The notes under the pieces: generated by a model | Databases searched by the model: none | Told to the model about the DNA's origin: nothing | What the model saw: only the letters and a program-made list of their open reading frames with translations | Source of the DNA: Mastigamoeba balamuthi | Lineage: Eukaryota; Evosea; Mastigamoebida; Mastigamoebidae | Direction of reading: 5' to 3' | Assembly: GCA_902651635.1 (NCBI GenBank) | Contig: CACRSC010000011.1 | Coordinates: forward strand, 22,855 to 58,069 | DNA: 35,215 nucleotides | Shown: positions 27,485-35,215 of the stretch, one piece after another | How the letters are laid out: every line of letters begins with the position of its first letter | Numbering within the stretch: position 1 is the first letter of the stretch | Made by a program: the position numbers and the translations under genes

Positions 27485-28990
27485 ATGTGCTCATCTGCGC
27501 TCTTCTGCCACCCTGCCGGCTCGGTTCCGCGCACGTGCGCGTCGCGCGATCTGAAGCCAGTGTCACTGGTGGACGCGCTGCCGTCGTTTGCTCTGCTGGA
27601 CGTTTTTGCTCTTCTGCCGACGAGGGACCAGGCGAGCCTCGCTCTCTGCTGCCGCAGCCTCTACGAGCTCTCCTTCGAGCCCCCCGTCCATCGCCGCGTC
27701 CTCGTGCACTGCGCCGGCAACGAGTCCCGCGTTATAAGATCGGTCTGCTGGAAGTCGTGGGCCCCTCACGTGCGCTCGCTTGTTCTGCTGGGCCCCGATG
27801 CCGAATTGGCCCACACCAGCAAGGGCGACGAGATCTCCGCGAGGACGGTGCAGATCCTGCTGCGCTACGCCCCGGGCCTCGAAGAGTTCGTCGCGAGGTC
27901 TGTGACGCTGATGTCCGACGCCGTGCTGTTCCTGCCCCGCTTCCCACGGCTCGCGAGGGTCGATGTGGGCTGCAACGACAAGCTGTCCTGTGACAGGGAC
28001 TACTTGTTCCGGATCGGCCTCTGCGTCTCCGCGATGGCTCCAAGGCTGAAGGCCGCGCGCTTTGGAGCGCTCTGGCAGGCTGTCGTCGCGGGCCTGACGG
28101 GCGCGCACAGGACCAGCGGGGGTGTGCTGCCGGAGTTCGAGGAGATCGGGCCCATCACCTCCGCGGGTCTCTCGCTCCTGCTGGGCTCGGGCGTGAAGAT
28201 GCCCAAGCTCAGGGAGCTGTCGCTGACGTCGGAGAAGATGCAAACCTGGGCCAACGTCATCGAGGACGACGTGCTCAAGAGGCTTGGCAGGGCACGCCCC
28301 TCGATCGAGCCCCTCTTCCGCTGCAACGGGATGGCTGCCATACCTGCGATACCGACCCTCCGGAGACTCTCTCTCGACTCGCCTCTGTGCAAGCAGCTCG
28401 CCCTCGTGATCGTGGGGCGCCAGCTGGGGCTGACGGAGGTGGTCCTCAAGGCGACTCCCAACCAGCTCCTTGGCGAGAAGGAGGTGGTCGTATTCGTCCA
28501 GTCCTGCCCCAAGCTGCGCACTCTCATCGTCAGAGGAGAGTTGCTCTGGATTGACCCTCGTCTCAGCGGCGCCATCTCGCACCTGCCGAGCCTCGAGTTC
28601 CTCTCGGTCACTGGGGAGGCGACCTGGTACCGGATGTCCTCCATTCGGGAGCCCGGACAGGCCGTGAAAAGGGCCATCTCCATCGGGCTGAACCCGATTG
28701 TCGCTGGCTGCGAGGTCTGCTGGGACGGCGTCCTCCGAATGCTCGGGCACCCCCTCGTCCGCTCTGGCACCGCAGAGGTTGAGGTGGACATCAGCTGCCT
28801 CGACAAGCTGCCGGATCCGGCCATGTTCGCAGCGGTGCCCCGCCTGTGCCATGGGAGCATCGTGGTGCACTGGGAGGACAACCCACGCCTCTGCAAGAGG
28901 GCACTATCCCGGTGGAGGGCGGAGCTGCAAAGCATGGGGTGGATCGCTATTGCTGCTCCTGCAATCGGGGTCGTCAAGGTGTTTGGATAG
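27485..28990 (+). CDS. F-box/leucine-rich protein, paralog 3
   Basis: The open frame extends upstream of 27485, but the first in-frame ATG is at 27485, giving 501 residues. LVDALPSFALLDVFALLPTR followed by DQASLALCCRSLYEL is the F-box. Leucine-rich segments include APGLEEFVARSVTL, MPKLRELSLTS, IPTLRRLSLDS, LGLTEVVLKA and CPKLRTLIVRGELLWIDPRL. The last matches paralog 2 (LRELRIHAQLIWIDERL) closely. The C-terminus GWIAIAAPAIGVVKVFG matches GWLVLRNGSDITVV and GWRLLSWSDDRISAV of the others. This is the most complete reference copy in the array. Confidence 0.82.
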   Translation: MCSSALFCHPAGSVPRTCASRDLKPVSLVDALPSFALLDVFALLPTRDQASLALCCRSLYELSFEPPVHRRVLVHCAGNESRVIRSVCWKSWAPHVRSLVLLGPDAELAHTSKGDEISARTVQILLRYAPGLEEFVARSVTLMSDAVLFLPRFPRLARVDVGCNDKLSCDRDYLFRIGLCVSAMAPRLKAARFGALWQAVVAGLTGAHRTSGGVLPEFEEIGPITSAGLSLLLGSGVKMPKLRELSLTSEKMQTWANVIEDDVLKRLGRARPSIEPLFRCNGMAAIPAIPTLRRLSLDSPLCKQLALVIVGRQLGLTEVVLKATPNQLLGEKEVVVFVQSCPKLRTLIVRGELLWIDPRLSGAISHLPSLEFLSVTGEATWYRMSSIREPGQAVKRAISIGLNPIVAGCEVCWDGVLRMLGHPLVRSGTAEVEVDISCLDKLPDPAMFAAVPRLCHGSIVVHWEDNPRLCKRALSRWRAELQSMGWIAIAAPAIGVVKVFG

Positions 28991-29257
28991 GCATCCATGA
29001 GAAAGAGAAGGCGCATAGACGCAAAATCACCCGACAACATAGCCTATTTGATAGAGTCTTTGCTCTGCCTTGTGTGTAAGGCGCGCAGTATTGATAAGCC
29101 GTTCGTTGCTCTTGCGACTAAAGGGATGGTGCACATTGCGAAAAGAAGGCGGGATGAACACCACTGTTGAGAGACCGTGCCGCCTGGCACGCAGTTGCGT
29201 TGTGCCGTTGTGTAGTGCCGAGTCCGTGCCGAGACAGTACAGCGGTCAGCGCGGTGT

Positions 29258-30313
29258 TCATTGCGACGTGGGGGCCGCAGGCTCCCCAGCAGCACCGCCA
29301 CTAGGCGACGACTCAGGGGCAGCAGCAGCAGCAGCAGCGGGGGCCTCTGCAGGGGCCGCAGCCTGGGGCTCGGCGGCCGGGGCTGCAGGGGCGGCAGGGG
29401 GCAGCGCGACGCTCTTGACAGCGAAGGTGAGGTACCCCGTGTGCCCGCGGATCTGCATGACGGGGCGCGCCACGAAGGCACGCTGCTCGCGGGCGCCCTC
29501 GGCCTCGGGTCCCCTCTTGCGCGGCATTGCCGCCGCCGCCTGGGCGTCGAGCACGGGCATCTGCACGCGCTTGGCGTCGTAGGGCCGCTCGAGGACCTCG
29601 ACGGTGGCGACCGAGTGGAAGCGGGCGCCGGCCGCGAGCTCGAGGCACGTGCGCTGGACCTGCTCGATGCAGGGGCTGAACGAGCAGAACGCGCCGCCGG
29701 CCCTCAGCACCTCGTGCGCGTGGCCGACGGCGACCCACGGCGAGGGCAGGTCCAGGAAGACGGCGTCTGCACCGCCGGCGCCCAGGCCCTTGTCCGGGGC
29801 CAGGAACCCCGCTGCGCACGAGTCGCGGTCGGTGACGGTCGTGACCGCCGCGACGCCCGTGCGCGCAAAGTCCTCGCGGGCGGCCTGCGCGCGGCCCGGG
29901 TGGAACTCGAACGTGTAGAGGCGGCCGTGCGGGGCGACGGCCAGCGCGAGCGCCGTCGACATGGCGCCGCTGCCGGTGCCGCTCTCGACGACGACGGCGC
30001 CCGGGACGAGGCCGAGGCGGGCGACGACGTACGAGACGTCCGCGGCGTAGAGGATCTGCGTGCGGTGCTGCAGGCAGAGCGACCAGAGCTCGGGCGTGGG
30101 CCGCAGCGCGTGGAGCCAGCCGCGACGCGCGCCGCGGCTGAGCAGCTTGGCGCCGTAGGGCAGGCCGACGAGGTCGTCGTGGGCGAACTGCCCGTAGGCG
30201 CAGTCGAGCGTGCGGCCGCGCTCCACCGTCACGCAGCGCACGTCCTGCTTGCTCGCGTACAGCACCACGAGGTCGCCCTCGCTCACAACGTCCGGGCTCG
30301 CGAGCACGCTCAT
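29258..30313 (-). CDS. TRM61: tRNA (adenine-58-N1) methyltransferase catalytic subunit
   Basis: A single exon of about 351 residues. An N-terminal beta domain (SEGDLVVLY...TLDCAYGQFAHDDLVGLPYG) matches Trm61 (yG.f.H.d.iG.p.G). The Rossmann part has VVVESGTGSGAMSTALA (SAM motif I), LYTFEFHPGRA, and DAVFLDLPSPW (catalytic DLPxPW). GGAFCSFSPCIEQVQRTC is the usual next segment. The tail from about residue 295 is Ala/Pro-rich and not part of the fold. With Trm6 it makes m1A58 in the T-loop of tRNAs, including initiator tRNA. I place the start at 30313, not the upstream in-frame Met at 30397, because a GATATTTTC element lies between them at 30380-30372. Confidence 0.92.
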   Translation of the reverse strand: MSVLASPDVVSEGDLVVLYASKQDVRCVTVERGRTLDCAYGQFAHDDLVGLPYGAKLLSRGARRGWLHALRPTPELWSLCLQHRTQILYAADVSYVVARLGLVPGAVVVESGTGSGAMSTALALAVAPHGRLYTFEFHPGRAQAAREDFARTGVAAVTTVTDRDSCAAGFLAPDKGLGAGGADAVFLDLPSPWVAVGHAHEVLRAGGAFCSFSPCIEQVQRTCLELAAGARFHSVATVEVLERPYDAKRVQMPVLDAQAAAAMPRKRGPEAEGAREQRAFVARPVMQIRGHTGYLTFAVKSVALPPAAPAAPAAEPQAAAPAEAPAAAAAAAPESSPSGGAAGEPAAPTSQ

Positions 30314-30427
30314 CGGGTGGGCGCGGAGAGAACGGAGGGGGAGATCTGCTGTGCTCTCAGATTCAAACGGCGAAAATATCTCGAATGACATCAGCACTCA
30401 CTTCCACGGGCCTGTCAGCCAACAAAA
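30314..30427. promoter_or_regulatory. Divergent promoter region, TRM61 / BCP1
   Basis: 114 bp between two start codons. CGAAAATATC at 30371-30380 is GATATTTTCG on the minus strand, facing TRM61 and about 60 bp from its start. A shared promoter for two RNA/ribosome-related genes is inferred. Confidence 0.55.
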
Positions 30428-31330
30428 ATGCCGGGCACTAAGAAGCGGGCGGCGCGGGCCGAGGAGGACGCGCGGATGGAGGAGGCGCCGATGCGGGAGA
30501 GCGAGAGCGACAGCGAGCCCGAGAGCGGCAGCAGCAGCGACCTGGACAGCGCGTCGTCGGGCAGCGACGTGGACGTGGACTTTGACCTCTTCAACCAGCG
30601 CGAGTACGACTTCCTGGCCCTCCGCGCGCTGCTCTCGGGCCTCCTGGGCGGCCGCGCCTACGACGTCGGCGGGCTGGCGGACCTCGTCGTGCGCTGCCCC
30701 GTCGGAAGCGTCGTCAAAAGCGACGGCGAGGCCGGGGACGCGCTGGGCGTCGCCTGCGTGCTGGACATGTCGGCCTCGGAGCGCGCGATGGCTGAGGTCC
30801 GCGCGCACGTCGTCGCGAGCTCGGCGCCGGGCGCGGGCGCGGAGCTCGACAGGGCCCGCAGGGTGCTGGCCGGCGGCCGCGTGGGGCTGGTCCTGAACGA
30901 GCGCCTGGTGAACATGCCGGCGCAGGTGGCGCCCGCGATGCTGCGGACGCTCTTTGACGAGGTCGGCGAGGAGCTGCCCAGCGGCACCTACGACCACTAC
31001 GTCTTCATCTGCCCCTACTTCATCCCCGTCGCCAAGGCCCACAAGCAGCCCCCGCACAAGCGCGCCAAGCCCGCCCCCAAGGCCGCTGCTGCTGCCGCCG
31101 CTGCTGCTGCTCCCGAGGGCAAGCGGGAGTTCAAGAGGGAGGAGGAGGAGGTCATCGCCGAGGCTGCGGAGTTCACGGTGCCGCTGCCGCCGCCGGTCAG
31201 GGCGGGGGAGGACGCCTCGGGCGCGCGCTGGACGTTCGCGGGCACGGCGCGGGAGGCCTACCTCGCGGCGTTTGTGCGGGCCAAGGACATGCCTGCGGTG
31301 CTCAAGAGAATAGAGGAGCTCTGCGTCTAG
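30428..31330 (+). CDS. BCP1: BCCIP/Bcp1 family protein
   Basis: A single exon of 300 residues. After a basic start an acidic Ser/Glu/Asp tract leads into VDVDFDLFNQREYDFLALRA, the family signature (vdFefFdp...DF..lk.LL). LADLVVRCPVGSVVKSDGEAGDALGVACVL matches LadlI..q..vGstVK.dg..sDpya..tvL. LVLNERLVNMPAQVAPAMLRTLFDEV matches L.ERliNmPpqivP.m...L..Ei. An Ala/Lys-rich insert at about 215-235 precedes the last strands. Bcp1 is a nuclear chaperone and export factor for ribosomal protein uL14 in yeast; BCCIP does similar work in ribosome biogenesis in animals. Confidence 0.9.
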   Translation: MPGTKKRAARAEEDARMEEAPMRESESDSEPESGSSSDLDSASSGSDVDVDFDLFNQREYDFLALRALLSGLLGGRAYDVGGLADLVVRCPVGSVVKSDGEAGDALGVACVLDMSASERAMAEVRAHVVASSAPGAGAELDRARRVLAGGRVGLVLNERLVNMPAQVAPAMLRTLFDEVGEELPSGTYDHYVFICPYFIPVAKAHKQPPHKRAKPAPKAAAAAAAAAAPEGKREFKREEEEVIAEAAEFTVPLPPPVRAGEDASGARWTFAGTAREAYLAAFVRAKDMPAVLKRIEELCV

Positions 31331-31555
31331 GGCTCCTCCTGCCTCACTCCCCAACGATCCACTAGTAGAGAACAATACATGCCCGCCCTCCTCTCATTCC
31401 AGAGGAGGGATGCAAGCAACGGTCGGGCCTCTGCAGTCGAAGGAACAGAGCAGAGCAAAGCAGAGGCACAGCAGTGCCCCCCTCGGCCAGCAACGACAGC
31501 TGTACGCACACACTAAATATACGCGGAGGGATGCGAGCGAAAGCGCAGCAGTCGA

Positions 31556-33009
31556 TTAGAATACTCTCTTTGCGTGGTTGATGAAACCGATGCCGGTGCA
31601 AGAGAGCGTGACAGTCCGCGACTCGCTGTCGGGCTGGATGTTGAACGTGACGCCGAACATCTCCTTGTACGTCCGCAGGCACGCAATGCTGCAGCGGTGC
31701 CGGTGCAAGTGAGGACAGGAGGAGTGGGCGGCTCGTGTGAGGGGAGGGAGCGGCGCCGCACGTGAAAGGGGTGAGCTTGCCCACGCGGATCTTGGAGACG
31801 TCCTCGGTGGAGAGCAGCGCAAACAAGAGAACCGACCACTGGTTGGCCGAGTCGACGCAACCACCCTGAGAGGCGCGCAGTGCGTGTCAGACAGCAGTGG
31901 CCACACGAAAGAGTGTGTGAGCAACAACGCACATTCTTGATCTCCTGGAGCAGCGCCTTGGCCGCCTTGCGACCCACCTCCTCGGGAATGTCACCGGGAG
32001 TGGCCACGGCCTCGGCACTCAGCAAGCAACCACTGCCCCGCGACACCGCCACCAGTGAGCACCGAGCAATGCCAGCGAGATGAGAGGGAGGTGCTGCTGC
32101 GCACGTGGTGGTCTCCGCGACAAGGGCCAGGGCGAAGCCGGGGGACAGGCCACCGTCGGGGCCCTTCTTGTGGTCGGTGAAGACGTACACGTCCCTCGCG
32201 AACTTGTTGACGATGCCGCGGGCGCCGTCGACCATCCTGTTGGCCATCTGCGGCGACATTTTCGTGCAGTACCTGCGCCGGCATAAGCACGCCCACACGT
32301 CAGCCAAGCCAAGCCAGCCAGCCGCTGCCACGCAATGCGACGTGGGTTGGACGAAGGGGGACGCACGCGACTCCGCGGATGCGGCGGACGAGGCCCTCGT
32401 CGACGAGCTGGAGCGGGCGGAGGGAGCGGACGATGGGGCAGCGGAAGACGACCTCGCCGCCGCCCAGGGGCGGGGCGCCGCGCTTGGCGATCTTGAGGTC
32501 GAGGCCCTCCTCGATGCCGAGGCGCATGAGGTTGGGCAGCATCACCGAGCGCACGAGGTCCACGCTCTGGTCCGCCGCCTCGTTGGTGACGCCCGTCAGC
32601 GTCGCCACGACGGGCTCCTTGGCGAACGGCGCCAGCACGGCCAGCGCCTCGAGGAAGTACGCGACGCCGCGCTCGCTGCCGCAGTCGTGCGCGAAGGTGC
32701 CGCCCGTGATGGTGCCGGGCTTGTAGTAGACGCCCGTGCCGCGCGTGTTGATGTCGATGTTGCACCCACTCGTCATCTTCTCCAGCATGCGCAGGAAGCT
32801 CACCTCGTAGTCTGCGCCGCGTACACCACACGGTCAGACGGCTCAGTCGGGGGGGGGGCTGCGGTGTTGTGCCGCGTGCCCTTGAGGCCCGGGGCGGCGT
32901 CGGAGGAGCGGATGTCCTCGATCTTGACGGACTTGCCCGACAGCGTGGCGCACACCAGGCGCACGCGGAAGCACTGGGAGCCCAGCAGGCGCAGCACACC
33001 ACCACCCAT
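31556..33009 (-). CDS. RCL1: Rcl1, RNA 3'-terminal phosphate cyclase-like ribosome factor
   Basis: Six exons join in frame to about 359 residues: 33009-32880, 32811-32367, 32272-32105, 32032-31933, 31865-31762, 31688-31556. Introns are 94 nt or shorter. The first is GC-AG (AAGG|GCACGC). The third (32104-32033, 72 nt) has no stop and keeps frame, so an unspliced reading stays open. Motifs: GVYYKPGTITGGTFAHDCGS, ADQSVDLVRSVMLP, KIAKRGAPPLGGGEV, QLVDEGLVRRIRGVAY, KMSPQMANRMVDGARG, VYVFTDHKKG, LSPGFALALVAETTTG, EDVSKIRVGKLTPFT and LSCTGIGF. These fit Rcl1, which works with Bms1 in early 18S rRNA processing at sites A0-A2, more than they fit the RtcA cyclase. Confidence 0.92.
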
Positions 33010-33222
33010 TCCCTTGGCGCTGCTGAGATATCGGGCCGCAGACAATGATATCTGCTGATGTCATCTCCTGGGGCACGATATCTCTCGGCAACCCACAATT
33101 GAATCTTCGAGATTATAATCTCTGTGCCTCCACACCCCGCGCCCGCTCCTCTGGGCTGCCCGAAAGAAGCCTATCGCAATGGCCGTACGGCCCGTGCAAA
33201 TTCCTCCCCACCCTCTCAACTC

Positions 33223-34393
33223 ACCGTAGTCGGGGTTTTTTCCGTGCTTGACGACGACGGTGTGCTCGCTCTCTTTGAGCACCTCAGCGGCCGCGACCTG
33301 CGGGCGTTGCGCCAGACCTGTCGGCGACTCTCAGCCCTACCGATACCGCTCTCCGTCGCTGCACAGCATCCCCCATGGGTGGTCCTCGACAACTACGTTC
33401 TGCCTGCATCGGAGCCCATTAAGGCAAGGCTGGCCCTTGCTCGGTCTGTGCTACTGGAGGCCCAGTATGCCAGAGACAGCACGCCCCTGGAGCACCCGCG
33501 CAGGCTGCTGGTGCTCGATATACATCAGACACTGATGGACCAGCAAGTGATTTCAGCTTCTCAGTACGAGTTTCTGAAGGAAGCCACGACCTATGACTTC
33601 AGGAAAAAGTTTACAGGTACGTGCACTTCAGATCGAAGCAACTAATCCTTTCTAGGTGCACACTTGTAGGAGGTCGCATCGTGCACAAGGCGTTTCTGTG
33701 GTACCTGGGCGACTGAGACTCCTGCTCTCAGCATTTCTCCGTGACTTCGACATATTCCTGGGAGCCACCTGAGGTTCATTTCTAGATAAACACAGAGCTC
33801 ATGCCGATATCAGGTGTGCCAGAGCATTTCGCATTCTTTCGATACCGTTTTTGGAATCAAATGCGAGTGGACAAGCTTTTATCCAAGGAACCGTAAAGCT
33901 CTATGCAAACTAAGTACATCGGGTCCCTACTTCCTGTACCGGTGATACTTGAATTACCAACTGTCATTTCACTGACTAGAATCGATAGACACCACTCAGA
34001 CATATACATTGCGGATGATACAAGAAGCATGGGACGGTCTTAATGACAACAATTCACATGTTCAGTTTGTCTCTGTTATACCAGGAACCTTGGTTTATCT
34101 TTCCAGCATTCTTGAGATGGATATGTCCAAGTGGGATCTGTCATCACCAACTGAGAGAAGACATGAACACATGATCAAAACTGGCATACTTCCAAGACAT
34201 ATAGTTCTTCCAGGTATGACTTTTCTGGTATGATAGTTTTTAATGCTGTGTCTGACCCTTATTGGAACCAGCATGGTGCGTGAGATGCCACTGTATTAGA
34301 GGACTTCTTCCAACTGAGATGGGTCAAATTTGCCTTGAGTGCTTGCACTACAGAGCTCATAATGCCAAAAAAGTACTGGTAAATACGATGTAG
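33223..34393 (+). pseudogene. Decayed F-box / HAD (FCP1-like) gene with C-terminal Cys cluster
   Basis: The frame from 33223 shows an F-box (SVLDDDGVLALFEHLSGRDL, then RALRQTCRRL) and then RLLVLDIHQTLMD at about 33507-33545. That resembles the DLDET-type motif I of FCP1/SCP HAD phosphatases, but the second Asp is His. A donor GTACGT lies at 33617. Downstream, AFLRDFDIFLGAT (33741-33779, then TGA) resembles the next HAD segment. Exon 34000-34213 (TYTLRMIQEAWDG...) splices by GTATGA...CAG to 34272-34393, giving AWCVRCHCIRG and QICLECLHYRAH, a Cys/His cluster, ending in TAG. No in-frame ATG precedes the F-box and the middle section has a stop, so the gene is either broken or has introns I could not resolve. 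Base composition falls sharply across it. Confidence 0.45.
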
Positions 34394-35215
34394 AGAACAT
34401 TCATAGCTTACTGAGAGACAATTACTTAATATTTCCAAACTAAGTTTGATATTACATTAAATTTTGGTACAGAATGACAATTTAATGTATAATTCCAAAA
34501 AGAATGATCTCACTTGATAATATCCCTGGCCAAGCAAGGAGAGCCTGTTGCATACCCGACCCTTCTCCTAACATTTCTATTTCTATATACATACACTACT
34601 ACTTCTACTACTTCCTCTGTCCAGAATGTTCTTCTGGAAAGAGATTCAGAGATTGATCTTTGCAGGAGGACAATATCTCGTAGAAAGAAAGAAATGTCAT
34701 CATTTCCCGTTCTGCTACCAGTGAGGGATGAGCTCTTTCGAGCCAGGGGCATTAAGATAGGGGAGGGGGGGAGTTACAGTGGGTGGTGGATCTGGGGGGG
34801 GGGGCATGCATGTTGTGGGGCTTGGGGAGGTACACGTCCAGGGGCGGTTCTGGGAATACCAGTTCCAGTACCACGTCCTGTTTTGGTTCATCTTTTTTTG
34901 TGTATCTGTTGAACAGGCTGATTATTGTGTGGTTGTGGTCCATATTGGGGGTGTGGCAGTGTTTAATTGCTCTTTTAATGACAGTGTCATCTGGGGCTGG
35001 TGTGTCAGGTACTTTTCGTTTGTGGGTCATGGCGTGGGTTGGTTCTGCCCCCTTTACAGACAATATCTCATATCAGTGGAGTTGACAAGTGGTTCTCAAC
35101 TCTCTTAATAGCACTGTTCCTTCCAAAGTGGGTGCTAATAAGACATAGGAGTTGTACTACTCCTCTATGTCATACATCAAATACAAGACAATATTATCTG
35201 CTATTGTCAGTGTAC
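34394..35215. other. AT-rich window end
   Basis: AT-rich sequence with several G-runs at 34757-34805. Apart from the weak minus frame at 34752-35063 I see no gene. Its composition resembles that of the 1.2-3.7 kb transposon-bearing stretch. Confidence 0.4.
34752..35063 (-). CDS. Unrecognised 103-residue open frame
   Basis: A minus-strand frame with Lys/His/Pro-rich coding-like segments such as PDTPAPDDTVIKRAIKHC and KQDVVLELVFPEPPLDVYLP. Its 3' part overlaps G-rich plus-strand runs and becomes a Pro/His tail. I recognise no family and there is no supporting neighbour. It may be a fragment of a mobile element or chance. Confidence 0.2.
   Translation of the reverse strand: MSVKGAEPTHAMTHKRKVPDTPAPDDTVIKRAIKHCHTPNMDHNHTIISLFNRYTKKDEPKQDVVLELVFPEPPLDVYLPKPHNMHAPPPRSTTHCNSPPPLS

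Noticed and set aside
30314-30397. 28-residue N-terminal extension of TRM61 starting at 30397
   Set aside because: The extension has no family counterpart and overlaps the GATATTTTC element shared with the divergent BCP1 gene.
35142-35172. Hairpin GACATAGGAG...CTCCTCTATGTC
   Set aside because: The arms are imperfect (2-base bulge) and it is isolated in AT-rich DNA with no gene end nearby, so there is nothing to link it to a terminator or element end.

Overview
The window looks like a nuclear contig of a free-living-type eukaryotic microbe (protist). The evidence is spliceosomal introns of 59-450 nt, closely packed GC-rich genes, and a full set of eukaryotic housekeeping genes: PP4 catalytic subunit, prefoldin 6, GINS Sld5, Nup58, Trm61, Rcl1, Bcp1/BCCIP and an eIF4B-like factor. 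A secreted C69 dipeptidase and a TKL kinase would suit an amoebozoan, but that placement is inference and I do not name a species.

Layout. 1-1156: 5' part of a secreted C69 dipeptidase (minus). 1157-7284: an AT-richer island with transposon debris. It holds a Ty3/gypsy-like pol remnant, a broken piggyBac-like transposase carrying two SAP motifs, and a short coiled-coil ORF. 7285-24400: a dense GC-rich island with, in order, a Ddl-like ATP-grasp ligase, Nup58, a Ste20-type pseudokinase, an eIF4B-like protein, prefoldin 6, Sld5, a small KEN-box protein, PP4C, a very unusual four-part protein (IST1 + Ig-like + TKL kinase + NADAR) and a protein with two CRIB motifs. 24422-28990: three tandem intronless F-box/leucine-rich paralogs, the first interrupted by an 84-N assembly gap. 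29258-33009: Trm61, Bcp1 and Rcl1. From about 33600 the sequence becomes AT-rich again and holds a decayed F-box/HAD-type gene.

Many genes form divergent pairs with 114-350 bp between start codons: Nup58/pseudokinase, prefoldin 6/Sld5, KEN-box protein/PP4C, Trm61/Bcp1. The 9-mer GATATTTTC or close variants recur in these gaps and look like a shared promoter element.

I reconstructed 32 introns by keeping conserved protein motifs and reading frame intact. 27 of the 32 have C at intron position +4 (consensus GTNCGY), unlike the usual GTRAGT, and four are GC-AG introns that all begin GCACG.

The strongest candidate for something undescribed is the IST1-kinase-NADAR gene at 19128-22355. All eight exons join in frame to about 839 residues, linking an ESCRT-III regulator fold, an apparently active kinase and an ADP-ribose-processing NADAR domain.
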